Shown: one piece after another, positions 45,490 through 55,409 of the stretch | Layout: every line of letters begins with the position of its first letter | Numbering within the stretch: the stretch's first letter is position 1 | Assembly: GCF_009193265.1 (NCBI RefSeq) | Contig: NZ_VZZZ01000001.1 | Span: 558,001-622,000, forward strand | Source of the DNA: Marinobacter changyiensis | GTDB taxonomy: Bacteria > Pseudomonadota > Gammaproteobacteria > Pseudomonadales > Oleiphilaceae | DNA: 64,000 nt | Reading direction: 5' to 3' | The notes under the pieces: model-generated | What the model was told of the DNA's origin: nothing | What the model saw: the letters and a program-made list of their open reading frames with translations, nothing else | The model's database searches: none | Translations under genes and position numbers: made by a program

Positions 45490-45584
45490 TTGGGAGAGGC
45501 TTTCCCAGAGACGCTCCGAGTACGTCCCTGTAGCTTGTTTCCGGCCATCCCTGGTCTCCAACACTCTGGGAAAGCCCCTCCCAA
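45490..45584. repeat. REP-like inverted repeat, about 95 bases
   Basis: Arms 45490-45510 and 45564-45584 are complementary over 21 positions with one mismatch; their core is GGCTTTCCCAGAG and CTCTGGGAAAGCC. The 53-base centre has CGTCCCTGTAGC and GTTTCCGGCCATCCCTGG. It occupies the 200-base gap between two convergent genes. This shape is typical of REP or small non-autonomous mobile elements; no transposase is present, and I see no second copy in this window. Confidence 0.7.
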
Positions 45585-45641
45585 AAACACCTTTTGAACA
45601 ATTTCGCTGCCTGCAAATGCTGCAATGACTTTGCCTGACGC

Positions 45642-46238
45642 CTAACTTCCCGCCGCCCAAAATCCTGCTGCTAGCAAAACCCAACTTTCGTCAAAATCCG
45701 TCGAGGGCCGCCGCTCGAAAGACGATCGTACGAAGCGTTGAATGCGACCTTCGATAAACACCATCATCCAGTCAGCACTGTGGCCGGCACTGGTCAGTGG
45801 CCGTAGACCCTGGCGGATGTCGCCTTCTTTCAGAATCTGGCGTACCTGGGTTTCGAGGCGGTCGAAAAACTGCGACACACGCCGCTGCAAACCCTCGTCT
45901 TCCCCCACCAGAGCCCCTCCGGTCAACACCCGGCACAGCCCCGGATTGCGTTCTGCAAAGACCAGCACCAGGTGGGCCAGTTGCTGAAGCCGAATGCGAG
46001 CATCTTCATGCTCCTGCAGAATGAGCTGGCAGCGGGAAAACACCGCCTCTTCGGCAAACTCGATCAGGCCTTCAAACATCTTGCGTTTGCTGGGGTAGTG
46101 GCGGTAGAGCGCGGCTTCGGTAACACCGACCCGCTTCGCCAGACCGGCGGTGGTAATCCTCGCGCCGGGATCGCTTTCCAGTAAACCAGCCAGAGCCTGA
46201 AGAATCAGCTCACGACGACTGGGTTCGGTTTGCTTCAT
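45642..46238 (-). CDS. slmA: SlmA nucleoid-occlusion factor (TetR family)
   Basis: About 198 residues. A TetR-type helix-turn-helix spans residues about 10-55 (RITTAGLAKRVGVTEAALYR then HYPSKRKMFEGLI), followed by an all-helical domain with RRVSQFFDRLETQVRQIL. SlmA binds chromosomal sites and blocks FtsZ assembly over unsegregated DNA. Note the wHTH sequence EAALYRHYPSKRKMFEGLI is identical in style to E. coli SlmA. The start is uncertain: ATG 46238 (MKQTEPSRREL) fits family length, while ATG 46268 adds ten residues. Neither has a strong ribosome site. Confidence 0.88.
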   Translation of the reverse strand: MKQTEPSRRELILQALAGLLESDPGARITTAGLAKRVGVTEAALYRHYPSKRKMFEGLIEFAEEAVFSRCQLILQEHEDARIRLQQLAHLVLVFAERNPGLCRVLTGGALVGEDEGLQRRVSQFFDRLETQVRQILKEGDIRQGLRPLTSAGHSADWMMVFIEGRIQRFVRSSFERRPSTDFDESWVLLAAGFWAAGS

Positions 46239-46315
46239 AGTCAGAGTGCCGAAGAATGAGGGTTTCATACCAATGCGGGCGTTAGTAAGCGCACAACATC
46301 GGTACCTGAAGTCTG

Positions 46316-47125
46316 TTAAAAGAATATGCCGTCAACCGGCGAAGACGCACTGGCATAAAGTCTCTTAGGCATGCGCCCGGACAGATATGCTTCGCGACCG
46401 GATTCAATGGCCAGGCGCATGGCGTTGGCCATCCGCACCGGGTTTCGGGCCTGGGCAATGGCGGTGTTCATCAAAACACCGTCACATCCCAGCTCCATCG
46501 CAATGGTCGCGTCAGAGGCGGTGCCGACACCGGCATCCACCAGAACCGGCACGGTCGCATTCTCGACAATCAGTCGGATGTTATAGCGGTTCTGAATACC
46601 CAGACCGGAGCCGATCGGCGCTCCCAGGGGCATGATCGCGATACATCCCATATCTTCAAGACGCTTGGCCAGCAGCGGATCGTCGGAGCAATAGACCATC
46701 ACCTGGAAGCCATCGCGGACCAGCTCCTCGGTGGCGACGAGCGTCTCCGTCATGTTCGGGTACAGAGTCTTTTCCTCACCAAGCACTTCCAGTTTGACCA
46801 GGTTATGGCCATCCAGCAGCTCGCGGGCAAGCCGGCAGGTACGAACCGCATCCTTGGCGGTATAACAGCCTGCCGTGTTTGGCAGCATGGTGTAGTGGTC
46901 CGGTGAAACCACATCCAGCAGGTTGGGTTCGTCCGGATTCTGGCCAAGGTTGGTTCTGCGCACCGCAAAGGTGACGATTTCCGCTCCGCTGGCTGCAATT
47001 GCCCGGCCGGTTTCGTCCATATCGCGATACTTACCGGTTCCTACCAGTAGACGGGAGTTATAGACACGGCCCGCAATCTCGAGGGGCTTGTCTTCGGGTA
47101 ACCGCGCTTCGGATGGTTCGCTCAT
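46316..47125 (-). CDS. thiG: Thiazole synthase
   Basis: 269 residues of ThiG, which builds the thiazole phosphate of thiamine from deoxyxylulose phosphate, dehydroglycine and ThiS-bound sulfur. Hallmarks: [20 protein letters not shown] at the N terminus, [16 protein letters not shown] with the Schiff-base lysine, [15 protein letters not shown], and [20 protein letters not shown]. Follows thiS on the same strand with a 59-base gap. The other thiamine genes are elsewhere. Confidence 0.97.
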   Translation of the reverse strand: MSEPSEARLPEDKPLEIAGRVYNSRLLVGTGKYRDMDETGRAIAASGAEIVTFAVRRTNLGQNPDEPNLLDVVSPDHYTMLPNTAGCYTAKDAVRTCRLARELLDGHNLVKLEVLGEEKTLYPNMTETLVATEELVRDGFQVMVYCSDDPLLAKRLEDMGCIAIMPLGAPIGSGLGIQNRYNIRLIVENATVPVLVDAGVGTASDATIAMELGCDGVLMNTAIAQARNPVRMANAMRLAIESGREAYLSGRMPKRLYASASSPVDGIFF

Positions 47126-47184
47126 TCAACACCTGTTTTGATCAATAAAGTAGAAAACCCGATAATCGGGTACCCGGTTCCGGA

Positions 47185-47391
47185 TTAACCACCGCCGATC
47201 GCGTGGACAATTTCGACCCGGTCACCGGCACTCAGCTGGAATTCTGTATGCTGGCTGCGGGGAACAATGTCTTCGTTAACTTCCACTGCAAGCCGTTTTC
47301 CGGTGACCGACAACTGCGTCAGCAACACTGAAATAGTGGCATCGTCTGACACCTCGGTAGTCTTACCATTAACCTGAATTCGCATCATCAT
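47185..47391 (-). CDS. thiS: ThiS sulfur carrier protein
   Basis: 68 residues, ubiquitin-like. It ends in the required Gly-Gly (VEIVHAIGGG), which is adenylated and thiocarboxylated; the final extra Gly makes GGG. The start cluster ATG-ATG-ATG at 47391-47383 follows AAGGAG, and MRIQVNGK at 47385 is the usual N terminus. The gene overlaps the DUF423 stop by four bases and precedes thiG, its reaction partner. Confidence 0.95.
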   Translation of the reverse strand: MMMRIQVNGKTTEVSDDATISVLLTQLSVTGKRLAVEVNEDIVPRSQHTEFQLSAGDRVEIVHAIGGG

Positions 47392-47801
47392 AATGACTCC
47401 TTACCTTTGCCTTGCCGTAGCCCGGCAATCACCACCAATACCCAGCCCGCCATGAAACAGAGCCCACCCAACGGGGTGACCGGGCCCAGCCAGCGCATCT
47501 CCGTCAGCACCAGCAGATACAGGCTGCCACTGAACATCACCACACCCGCCGCCAGAAAACCGGCGGCCAGCACCAACAGACGACGGGATAAATCGAGGGC
47601 GCCCAGGATGGCGATCAGGATCAACCCGAGGCCGTGAATCATCTGGTACTGCACGCCGGTCTGGAAAACCTCCAGGCTGCGCTCAGAGACGATCGCCCGC
47701 AAAGCATGGGCACCAAAGGCACCCGCCATCACCGCCAACAGGACCAACAGGGCACCCAGTACCAAGGGACATCGCAGGACACTGCCGGAGCTAACAATCA
47801 C
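47388..47801 (-). CDS. DUF423 small membrane protein (YgdD-like)
   Basis: 137 residues with four hydrophobic helices; LLAVMAGAFGAHALR (the conserved GAFGAH motif) and YQMIHGLGLILIA identify DUF423. No function is known. GTG start at 47801, overlapping the end of apaH by 11 bases and overlapping thiS by four, which places it inside the lptD-to-thiG gene train. Confidence 0.9.
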   Translation of the reverse strand: MIVSSGSVLRCPLVLGALLVLLAVMAGAFGAHALRAIVSERSLEVFQTGVQYQMIHGLGLILIAILGALDLSRRLLVLAAGFLAAGVVMFSGSLYLLVLTEMRWLGPVTPLGGLCFMAGWVLVVIAGLRQGKGKESL

Positions 47802-48591
47802 AGTGGGTTTTCTCGCCGGTGTCCAGATTCATGACCGTGAGCGCACCACCCCATACGCAACCGGTATCAAGACCGATGAACTGGTCGGCCGACGTATTGC
47901 CTTCCAGCGCTGCCCAGTGGCCAAAAATCACCCGGGTATTATCCGGCCGGGGGAAACTGAACCAGGGTGCATAACCCGCCGGCGATTCGCCTGCCGACTC
48001 CTTGGTAGTCAGTTCCAGCGTGCCATCCTCGGCAATAAACCGCATGCGGGTAAAATAGTTGGTGGCTGCGCGCCAGCGGTCCATACCGGTCAGATCTTCC
48101 CGCCAGCGGGCCGGCTCGTTGCCGTACATGTGGGTGAAATATTCAGTGGCCTCCGGGCCGCGGATCACGCTCGCCAGCTCTTTCGCATACCCCAGAGCCT
48201 GCTCCACCGACCAGATGTGAGGCAAACCGGCATGAGCCATCAAGAAGTTGCGATCCGGGTCGTAAACACAGAAATTCTGTTGTCGTAGCCACTCGATCAG
48301 CCTGTCGAGGTCCGGTGCCTGCAAAATGTCATCGAGTGTATCCTTGCCCCGGGTTTTATGGCCACCCAGAGCGACCGCCAGCAGGTGGAGATCATGATTG
48401 CCAAGCACGACTTCCGCCGACGCACCCAGACTTTCAATAAAGCGAAGGGTCGCCAGTGAAGACGGGCCCCGATTGATGATATCCCCGGCCACCCAGAGCC
48501 GGTCCCGGGAGGGCGAAAAGTCGATTATTGCCAGCACCTCCAGCAGCCTGTCGTAACAGCCCTGGATATCGCCGATGGCATAGTCAGTCAT
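47791..48591 (-). CDS. apaH: Symmetrical bis(5'-nucleosyl)-tetraphosphatase
   Basis: 266 residues of the calcineurin-like phosphoesterase fold. It hydrolyses Ap4A to two ADP and removes alarmone-like caps from RNA. Metal-site motifs are intact: YAIGDIQGCYDRL, WVAGDIINRGP, VLGNHDLHLLA, and the C-terminal FGHWAALEG and GLDTGCVWGGALT. Overlaps the rsmA stop by eight bases. In E. coli apaG lies between these two genes; here it is absent. Confidence 0.97.
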   Translation of the reverse strand: MTDYAIGDIQGCYDRLLEVLAIIDFSPSRDRLWVAGDIINRGPSSLATLRFIESLGASAEVVLGNHDLHLLAVALGGHKTRGKDTLDDILQAPDLDRLIEWLRQQNFCVYDPDRNFLMAHAGLPHIWSVEQALGYAKELASVIRGPEATEYFTHMYGNEPARWREDLTGMDRWRAATNYFTRMRFIAEDGTLELTTKESAGESPAGYAPWFSFPRPDNTRVIFGHWAALEGNTSADQFIGLDTGCVWGGALTVMNLDTGEKTHCDC

Positions 48592-49417
48592 TGTCGGCTC
48601 CGTGTGAACACTGCTCGCTCTGCCCGGCGTCCGTTAACGCATCCGCTATGGCAACGTAATTTTCCAGCGTCAGGTTCTCCGGTCGAAGGCCGTCATCAAT
48701 ACCCAGGGCGTGGAGCTGATCCACGGTCACCAGGCTACCCAGCGCCTTGCGAAGTGTTTTGCGGCGGGCGTTAAACGCCGTGCGGACAACGACCTGGAGT
48801 GTTTTCAGATCCTTGGCCGGGTAAGGCAAGATGCTGTGAGGTACCAACCTGACAATGGCAGAATCCACTTTTGGTGACGGGCGGAAGGCACCCGGGCCGA
48901 CCTCGAACAATGGCTGCACCTTGCAGAAATACTGCGCCATGATACCCAGCCGACCGTAATTGTTGTCTCCGGAAACGGCCGCCAACCGCTGCACCACTTC
49001 TTTCTGCAACATGAAGTGCATGTCCTGCACCACACCAGACTGGCCCAGCAGGTGAAAGATCAGCGGGGTTGAGATGTTGTAGGGCAGGTTCCCCACTATC
49101 CGCAGGGGTTTGTCCGTCACCAACTGGCTGAAATCGAACTTGAGGGCATCCCCCTCGTGAATCTGGAAACCCGGATAGTTAAAGAACTTGGTTCGCAGGA
49201 TCGGAATCAGGTCCCGGTCCAGCTCCACAACCTGAAGATTCGGGTTAACCGCCAGTATCTCTTCTGTCAGCGCCCCCAGCCCGGGGCCGATTTCCACCAT
49301 GGTGTCGTCCGGCTTCGGGCTGATCGAGCGCACAATCTGCTCTATCACCCCGGCGTCGTGGAGGAAGTTCTGACCAAATCGTTTACGGGCCTGATGCCCG
49401 TGTTTACTGCGGCTCAC
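48584..49417 (-). CDS. rsmA: 16S rRNA dimethyladenosine transferase
   Basis: 277 residues of KsgA/RsmA, which dimethylates A1518 and A1519 of 16S rRNA late in 30S assembly. The SAM site reads [16 protein letters not shown], and the catalytic motif is [13 protein letters not shown] (the NLPY motif). The N terminus [20 protein letters not shown] is characteristic. Four-base overlap with pdxA upstream and eight-base overlap with apaH downstream. Confidence 0.97.
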   Translation of the reverse strand: MSRSKHGHQARKRFGQNFLHDAGVIEQIVRSISPKPDDTMVEIGPGLGALTEEILAVNPNLQVVELDRDLIPILRTKFFNYPGFQIHEGDALKFDFSQLVTDKPLRIVGNLPYNISTPLIFHLLGQSGVVQDMHFMLQKEVVQRLAAVSGDNNYGRLGIMAQYFCKVQPLFEVGPGAFRPSPKVDSAIVRLVPHSILPYPAKDLKTLQVVVRTAFNARRKTLRKALGSLVTVDQLHALGIDDGLRPENLTLENYVAIADALTDAGQSEQCSHGADND

Positions 49418-50412
49418 GCTTGAGCTCCCTGTTTGCTGGCGGCCATTTGAGTTGCCACGCTGATCGCTGCACGCAAACTGCCCGCATCGGCCTTGCCGGT
49501 GCCCGCCAGATCCAGCGCCGTGCCATGGTCGACGGAGGTCCGCACAATGGGCAAACCCAGAGTAATATTAACCGCCCGGCCAAAGCCCTGATACTTCAGC
49601 ACGGGCAGGCCCTGATCGTGGTACATCGCGAGCACCGCATCGGCGTTGTCCAGCCAGTGTGGCGTAAACAGGGTATCGGCCGGTAACGGGCCGATCAGCT
49701 GAATACCTTCCCGGCGCAAGGCGTCCAGGGTAGGCTCGATAACGTCAAGTTCTTCGTGGCCAAGGTGACCACCCTCGCCTGCGTGGGGGTTGAGTCCCGC
49801 CACCAGGATACGGGGGTGATCGATACCGAAATAGTGCCGCAGATCGCGGTTCAGTATCCTTGTTACCTGGCTCAGACGTGCCGGTGTGATCGCCGCGGCA
49901 ACGTCTTTCAGGGGCAGGTGTGTGGTGACCAGCGCTACCCGCAGTGACTCGGTGGCCAGCATCATAACGACACGCTCAACCTGGCACATCTCCTGTAGAA
50001 ATTCGGTGTGGCCGCTAAAGGAAATACCGGCATCGTTGATTACACCTTTATGAACCGGAGCGGTCACCATGCCAGCGAAAATTCCGTCAAGGCAGCCCTG
50101 GGTGGCCACTTCCAGCGTCCTGAGCACATAGGCGCTGTTGTTGCGGTCAAGGGTACCGGCCTGGTCAGAGGCCAGGCCCTTAACAGGCAACACCGACAGC
50201 TTACCGGGGTCGGTTGCTGCGGCCATGCCCGCTTGCCAGGGCACCAACGTTACCTCAAGACCCAGCTGCTGTGCCCGGGAGGCCAGCAGTCCCATATCAG
50301 CAATCGCCACCAGCCCCGCCGCGCGCGACTCCAGCGCGATCGCCAGACATAGCTCTGGCCCGATCCCGGCAGGCTCGCCAGGGGTCAGCGCCAGGGTGAC
50401 AGAATCACTCAT
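49414..50412 (-). CDS. pdxA: 4-hydroxythreonine-4-phosphate dehydrogenase
   Basis: 332 residues of PdxA, a step of pyridoxal phosphate synthesis. Conserved stretches are [37 protein letters not shown] with metal-binding His, and [20 protein letters not shown]. Starts four bases before the surA stop and overlaps rsmA by four bases, so it is coupled in both directions. Normal length. Confidence 0.97.
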   Translation of the reverse strand: MSDSVTLALTPGEPAGIGPELCLAIALESRAAGLVAIADMGLLASRAQQLGLEVTLVPWQAGMAAATDPGKLSVLPVKGLASDQAGTLDRNNSAYVLRTLEVATQGCLDGIFAGMVTAPVHKGVINDAGISFSGHTEFLQEMCQVERVVMMLATESLRVALVTTHLPLKDVAAAITPARLSQVTRILNRDLRHYFGIDHPRILVAGLNPHAGEGGHLGHEELDVIEPTLDALRREGIQLIGPLPADTLFTPHWLDNADAVLAMYHDQGLPVLKYQGFGRAVNITLGLPIVRTSVDHGTALDLAGTGKADAGSLRAAISVATQMAASKQGAQA

Positions 50413-51740
50413 GAATCCTCGTTCGCATCGGCTTCAGGGTCGACGTCGCTTTTGAGATCGACGTAGGCCTCATCGCGGATTTCACGCAGCCAGTTCTGCA
50501 GCTCCACATCAAACTTGCGACGGTACAGGGCTTGCCGGGCTTCGGCTTCCTTGATTTGACCGCCCATGTCCTGCCGCCGACGCTCCTGAACTTCCAGCAG
50601 ATGCCAGCCGAATTGCGAACGGACCGGGCCCTTCAGTTCACCGACCGCCGCCTCTTCCATGGCCTTTTCAAAGGCTGGCACCATTTCGCCGCGGCTTACC
50701 CAGCCCAGATTACCGCCATCAGAGCCGGAGATCGGATCATCGGAGAATTCCTTTGCCAGTTCGGCGAAATCCGCGCCATTTTTCAGCCGCTCGGCCAGTT
50801 CATTGATGCGCCGCTCGGCCTCCGCGTCCGTTACTGTCTCGGTGGGACGTACCAGGATGTGACGAACCTTCGACTGCTCCACCAGTTGCTGGTCGCCGCC
50901 GCGCTTGTTCAGCACTGTAATAATGTGGAAGCCGCTGCCGCTCTCCAACACTTCGGAGGGCTCTCCAATCTCCAGAGCCGGTGCCACATCGGATACCAGC
51001 GACGGCAGCTGGTTTTCAGGGCGCCAACCCATCACGCCACCTTCGAGAGCATTACTGGCATCCGATTCCGCCACCGCCACTGCCCGGAAGTCGGTACCGG
51101 CACGAATGCGCTCCAACAGGCTATTGGCCTTTTCCCGGGCGGCTTCGACAGCCAACGGGTCGTTAAAATCATCTACGGCCACCAGAATGTGGGCCAGCTG
51201 GTATTCCACCCCGGTATCTCCGCCAGCAGCAGTAGCCGCCAGGAAATTGTCAACTTCGCGCCCGGTCACCCGGACCCGGTTGTCAACATTGCGCTGCTGT
51301 ACCCGGCTCAGCAACATCTCGCGGCGGATCTGCTCACGGGCTTCGCGGTAAGTCAGGCCCTCCTGCTCCAGCTGTTGTTCAAACTGCTGCAGGGTCATGT
51401 TGTTGCGGGCAGCAATATTCTGCATGGCATCATTGAGCTCATTGTCGCTGACGCGCATGCCCATTTTCGCTGCCATCTGGAGCTGGATGGAGTCGGTAAT
51501 CAACTGTTCCAGCACGCGCTCTTCAAGGGCTTCCATGGGCGGTAACCGGGTACCCTGGGTGTTGAGCCGGGAGACGATGGTGCGAACACGGGCGTCGAGC
51601 TCCGATTGCAGAATGACATCGTCATCGACAATCGCAATTACGCTGTCCAGTTGCTGGCGCTCGGCAAGAGCCAGGGGCGCACAGACGAGCGCTACCATTA
51701 ACAAAACGGCTTGTGCGCATTGGCGCAGGGTCGCCTTCAT
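50409..51740 (-). CDS. surA: Periplasmic chaperone and peptidyl-prolyl isomerase SurA
   Basis: 443 residues. Signal peptide ([20 protein letters not shown], cut before ERQQLD); an N-terminal chaperone domain ([20 protein letters not shown]); two parvulin domains (about 175-280 and 285-390), the second with [19 protein letters not shown]; and a C-terminal helix. SurA escorts outer-membrane proteins, including LptD, to the BAM complex. ATG 51740 follows GAGGTGATT; a longer frame to 51764 lacks that. Confidence 0.96.
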   Translation of the reverse strand: MKATLRQCAQAVLLMVALVCAPLALAERQQLDSVIAIVDDDVILQSELDARVRTIVSRLNTQGTRLPPMEALEERVLEQLITDSIQLQMAAKMGMRVSDNELNDAMQNIAARNNMTLQQFEQQLEQEGLTYREAREQIRREMLLSRVQQRNVDNRVRVTGREVDNFLAATAAGGDTGVEYQLAHILVAVDDFNDPLAVEAAREKANSLLERIRAGTDFRAVAVAESDASNALEGGVMGWRPENQLPSLVSDVAPALEIGEPSEVLESGSGFHIITVLNKRGGDQQLVEQSKVRHILVRPTETVTDAEAERRINELAERLKNGADFAELAKEFSDDPISGSDGGNLGWVSRGEMVPAFEKAMEEAAVGELKGPVRSQFGWHLLEVQERRRQDMGGQIKEAEARQALYRRKFDVELQNWLREIRDEAYVDLKSDVDPEADANEDS

Positions 51741-51784
51741 AATCACCTCGGTTGTAACATGCAATAGCGGTCCGGGTTGTCGTT

Positions 51785-54202
51785 TTATTCACGAGGCCCG
51801 AACCGGCGGCGTTCTCTTTCATCAAAGCCATAAATGGCTTCGGAAATCCGCCCCGATGAACCGCCGCTGCCGCCCAGACCTTTTAACTGGACCTGAAACA
51901 GAATGCGGTTCTCGAGGTTCTGATCGTCGGTCAGATAATTCTGGCTGACCAACTGGACACTCCAGCAACAATTATTATATTCGATACCGGCCAGTGAGCC
52001 GGCAGTTCGGTCAGTCTGGGAATCGTAAACCCAGCGGCCGATCAGGCTGACCTTATCTGTGACAGGGAAAACCGCCCCGATATCCGACTGTTCAAATTCA
52101 CCACGACGATAGGTGTGTCCGAGGGTGGCCAGATACCGGTAATTCTCCGAGTGGAACACCAGTTGGCTCCGCCCTTCCAGGGTCTGGCGGGTGCGCGGGT
52201 CCCAAAGCCCGGAGGTCCGGATATCCAGCGTATCCATTGGCCGCAGAACCGCTTCTCCCGCCAATGCCGAATCACTTCGGTCATCTGCGCCCTCACCGTT
52301 CAGGGTGACGTCACGATCATCGTAATAGTACAACTGACCGAGACTCAACCGGGCCCGCTCGGCGCCTGTATTCAGGTCATTGAAACGGGTGGTGACGGCA
52401 GTCGCCAGCTGATTGGCGTCACCTACCCGGTCGCCGCCGGTGAACCGGTTGCGGGAGAACAGATCATCGAAACGAAAGCCGCGAATGGCCGAGTCAAAAT
52501 CCGGTATGAAACTCTGGTCATCGGCATCCGCCCAGGCGTAATAGAGCCTTGGCTCCAGTGTTTGATTGTACGGTATATCGAACAGTGTGGACTGACGATC
52601 AAAGTACAACCCCGAATCCCATTCGAACACCGGCACCGTGCGCTCGAAACTTCCGTCGCCAAGGGATCCATCGTCAAGGGTGTAGTCTTCCAGTTCGTAA
52701 ACGGTATGGTCCAGAGTAACCGAAGGCCGGGCATAACCCCAGAGCGCTCGCATCGGCAGCGCCAGCTCGGGCAGCACGCGCAAACGCTGGCCCGTGGCAC
52801 GATCAAGACCGGTCAGACCGGAGTTGTCACGATCAAACCAGGTGTACTGGCTTTCAAACACTGTCTCGACCACGCCGAGGTCCCTTTCAAAGCCATAAAT
52901 GGCTTCCGGTAGCTGATCGAAGGGTTTGTTTTGATCCGCTATCCGATCCGTTATGGTCTGGTAGCCATTCACATAAAGCTCGAAAAACTGCTGACGATCG
53001 GTATACCGCACGCCACCACGACGCAAAAGATGGGTGGCCTGGCTGATTTCAAGACTGCGATTAAGATCACTCAGGTAATCGTTATCCGATACCACCGAGT
53101 AATCACCATAACCACGCCAGCCCGCCCCAAGATTGGCCCGGGTGCTGAAATCCAGTGCCCAGCGCTCGCCATCCGCGCCGGGTTCTTCATCTTCGTAGGC
53201 GCTGTCGTTGGCGATGTAGCCCAGCTGGAGAACGGACTCTCCGAATGGTGACAGATAGCGCCCCTCCACCTCACTGAATAACCCCCGACCATGGATGTAC
53301 TGGGGCGTCAGAGTGGCATCATAGTAAGGTGCAAGGTTCAGGTAGTAGGGAACCGAGAGGAAAGCACCGCTGCCGGTATTCGACGTCCCGAAGGCAGGAT
53401 ACAGAAAACCGCTCTTGCGGCGATCATCGATCGGAAAGCTGGCGTAGGGCACATAAAACACCGGCACATCTTTTATTTCCAGGCGCACGTGCCTTGCGGT
53501 TCCCACACCTTCGATCTGATCAAGCTCGATCTCCGAGGCCACCAGAGCCCAGTCATTCTGGTCCGGAGCACAGGTGGTCAGATTACCCTGCCGAATCAAT
53601 ACCCGTCCTGCCTGCGGTTGCGACAGGCTGAGTGCCGAGCCGCGCATTTCTGCCTCGTGAAGCAAAAACGTTGCGGTGTTGATATCGAGACGGCCGGTGT
53701 CGGTGTCATAGTCCGCCCTGTCGCCGGTTAACAAAAAGCCCTGGCCTCGGCTGACCAGCGGACCCGACAGGCGGAGCTGACCGTCTGCCTGGTTATAACG
53801 GGCCTCTGACCCGGTGACGTCAAACTGGCCCTGGCGCAGACGGACATCCCCTTGCAGCCAGAGCGTCTGATCGATTTCATAGCGGGCGGACAGGCCGCTG
53901 GCCTGTAGTGGCTCATTACTGTTGTCTGTCGGCACGGCTCCGACGTTCTGCCGATAGCCTTCCGGTTGCAGGTAGCCTCCGGAACAGAATTCGGGCAGCG
54001 CGTCCCGCTGCTGCTCAGGCAGGTCGGGCCGTTCCCGCCAGTCGGTCTCGGCAGCGGTTAAGGGCTGCTCGGCCACTGCCTTGACGGGCACTGTCATGAC
54101 CGTCACCATCGCGGCAACCATACCCAGTTGGCACAGAACACGCCCGCCAGCTGGCTGCTTTGGCAGCGCCGGGGCGAGCACATTCCTTGGATAAACTGGC
54201 AC
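51785..54202 (-). CDS. lptD: LPS-assembly outer-membrane protein LptD
   Basis: 805 residues. Signal-like N terminus, a periplasmic beta-jellyroll (about 100-230; WLQGDVRLRQGQFDVTGSEA) and a C-terminal 26-strand barrel. Four cysteines at the expected places for the two essential disulfides: one in FCSGGYLQPEG, one in GNLTTCAPDQ, and the adjacent pair in EYNNCCWSVQL. It inserts LPS into the outer leaflet with LptE. GTG start at 54202; another GTG at 54181 has AAGGA close by. Heads the surA-pdxA-rsmA-apaH train. Confidence 0.96.
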   Translation of the reverse strand: MPVYPRNVLAPALPKQPAGGRVLCQLGMVAAMVTVMTVPVKAVAEQPLTAAETDWRERPDLPEQQRDALPEFCSGGYLQPEGYRQNVGAVPTDNSNEPLQASGLSARYEIDQTLWLQGDVRLRQGQFDVTGSEARYNQADGQLRLSGPLVSRGQGFLLTGDRADYDTDTGRLDINTATFLLHEAEMRGSALSLSQPQAGRVLIRQGNLTTCAPDQNDWALVASEIELDQIEGVGTARHVRLEIKDVPVFYVPYASFPIDDRRKSGFLYPAFGTSNTGSGAFLSVPYYLNLAPYYDATLTPQYIHGRGLFSEVEGRYLSPFGESVLQLGYIANDSAYEDEEPGADGERWALDFSTRANLGAGWRGYGDYSVVSDNDYLSDLNRSLEISQATHLLRRGGVRYTDRQQFFELYVNGYQTITDRIADQNKPFDQLPEAIYGFERDLGVVETVFESQYTWFDRDNSGLTGLDRATGQRLRVLPELALPMRALWGYARPSVTLDHTVYELEDYTLDDGSLGDGSFERTVPVFEWDSGLYFDRQSTLFDIPYNQTLEPRLYYAWADADDQSFIPDFDSAIRGFRFDDLFSRNRFTGGDRVGDANQLATAVTTRFNDLNTGAERARLSLGQLYYYDDRDVTLNGEGADDRSDSALAGEAVLRPMDTLDIRTSGLWDPRTRQTLEGRSQLVFHSENYRYLATLGHTYRRGEFEQSDIGAVFPVTDKVSLIGRWVYDSQTDRTAGSLAGIEYNNCCWSVQLVSQNYLTDDQNLENRILFQVQLKGLGGSGGSSGRISEAIYGFDERERRRFGPRE

Positions 54203-54251
54203 GTTGGGGGAATCCTGTCCGGAGATGGATGACGATTATTCAGGACCGCCT

Positions 54252-54280
54252 AGTTTACACGCCGCACTCAGCCTTGTTAA
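54252..54280 (-). promoter_or_regulatory. Promoter of the lptD operon
   Basis: On the minus strand TTAACA (54280-54275) and TAAACT (54257-54252) are separated by 17 bases, about 50 bases before the GTG start. Beside it is a small perfect dyad, AACGG-AAA-CCGTT at 54279-54291. No sigma-E-type GAACTT motif is seen. Confidence 0.5.
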
Positions 54281-54373
54281 CGGAAACCGTTTTAATAAAA
54301 CCCTTTTACGCGCCATGGCAGCATCTGCTAACTTTCGTGTTTCACAACCCCCAAGAAACCAGCAGAGCCGTCC

Positions 54374-55405
54374 ATGGACACCAGACTTAACGCACTCACC
54401 CGATGGGTTCACCAACAGCCCGGCTTTGAGCAGGCAACGCTGTCACCGGTTTCCGGCGACGCCAGTTTCCGGCGCTATTTCCGGGTCGCGACGCCCTCCT
54501 CCCAGCGCATTGCCATGGACGCCCCACCGGAACACGAGGACTGCCGTCCATTTGTGGCGATCGCCCGGTACTGGCACCAACAGGGTGTTTCGGTTCCGGA
54601 GATTCACGCCGAAGACCTGGCACAGGGCTTTGTGTTGCTTGAGGATTTTGGTAACCAGCTGATGCTCGACGCCCTGTCTGATGACAATGCAGATCAGCTG
54701 TATACCAGCGCCCTGGATGAACTTTGCCGGATCCAACAGATTAAGGATCAACCCGGACAACCCCTTCCACAATATGATATTGCCCTGCTCGACCGGGAAA
54801 TGGCGCTATTCCCTGACTGGTTGTTAACCCGCCAGCTGGGCATGAATCTTTCCAACGGCGAACAATCCATGCTGGATACCGCCTTTGCGTTCCTCCGGGA
54901 AAGCGCGCTGGCACAACCGGAAGTGACCGTCCACCGGGACTATCATTCCCGCAACCTGCTGATTCGGAAAAACCGTACTGCTCCCGGAGTTATTGACTTC
55001 CAGGATGCCGTACGAGGGCCAGTCACCTATGACCTGGTGTCATTGCTGAAGGACTGTTATGTGCGCTGGCCCGAGCAACGGCTTGCCCGATGGATCGAGT
55101 ATTACCGCACCATCAGCCTGGCAGCCGGCCTGCACCACGCCGACCCGGACACCTTCCGTCAGTGGCTGGAGCTGATGGGCATGCAGCGTCACCTGAAGGC
55201 CGCCGGGATTTTCGCCCGGCTGGCCATCCGGGATGGCAAGCAGAGTTATCTGGCGGATATCCCGCGAACCGTGCACTATCTGGTGGAGGCGAGTGGACGG
55301 CAACCGGCGCTGCGACATTTCCACGCCTGGCTCAGAGACGTGGTGGAACCAGAGCTGACAACACTTTCGAAACAGCCGCAGACAGCTGACACTGGAGGTC
55401 ACTGA
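54374..55405 (+). CDS. amgK: N-acetylmuramate/N-acetylglucosamine kinase AmgK
   Basis: 343 residues with an aminoglycoside-phosphotransferase-like fold: VSGDASFRRYFRV at the N terminus, a hinge, then VHRDYHSRNLLI (catalytic Asp and Asn) and GVIDFQDAVRGPVTYDLVSL (metal-binding Asp). AmgK phosphorylates the anomeric carbon of recycled MurNAc, bypassing de novo UDP-MurNAc synthesis and giving intrinsic fosfomycin tolerance in Pseudomonas. Followed after four bases by murU, its pathway partner, and divergent from lptD as in Pseudomonas. Confidence 0.95.
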   Translation: MDTRLNALTRWVHQQPGFEQATLSPVSGDASFRRYFRVATPSSQRIAMDAPPEHEDCRPFVAIARYWHQQGVSVPEIHAEDLAQGFVLLEDFGNQLMLDALSDDNADQLYTSALDELCRIQQIKDQPGQPLPQYDIALLDREMALFPDWLLTRQLGMNLSNGEQSMLDTAFAFLRESALAQPEVTVHRDYHSRNLLIRKNRTAPGVIDFQDAVRGPVTYDLVSLLKDCYVRWPEQRLARWIEYYRTISLAAGLHHADPDTFRQWLELMGMQRHLKAAGIFARLAIRDGKQSYLADIPRTVHYLVEASGRQPALRHFHAWLRDVVEPELTTLSKQPQTADTGGH

Positions 55406-55409
55406 ACAG

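Noticed and set aside
50532..51545. A 337-codon open frame antisense to surA
   Set aside because: Shadow of a high-GC coding strand; SurA domains on the other strand are unambiguous.
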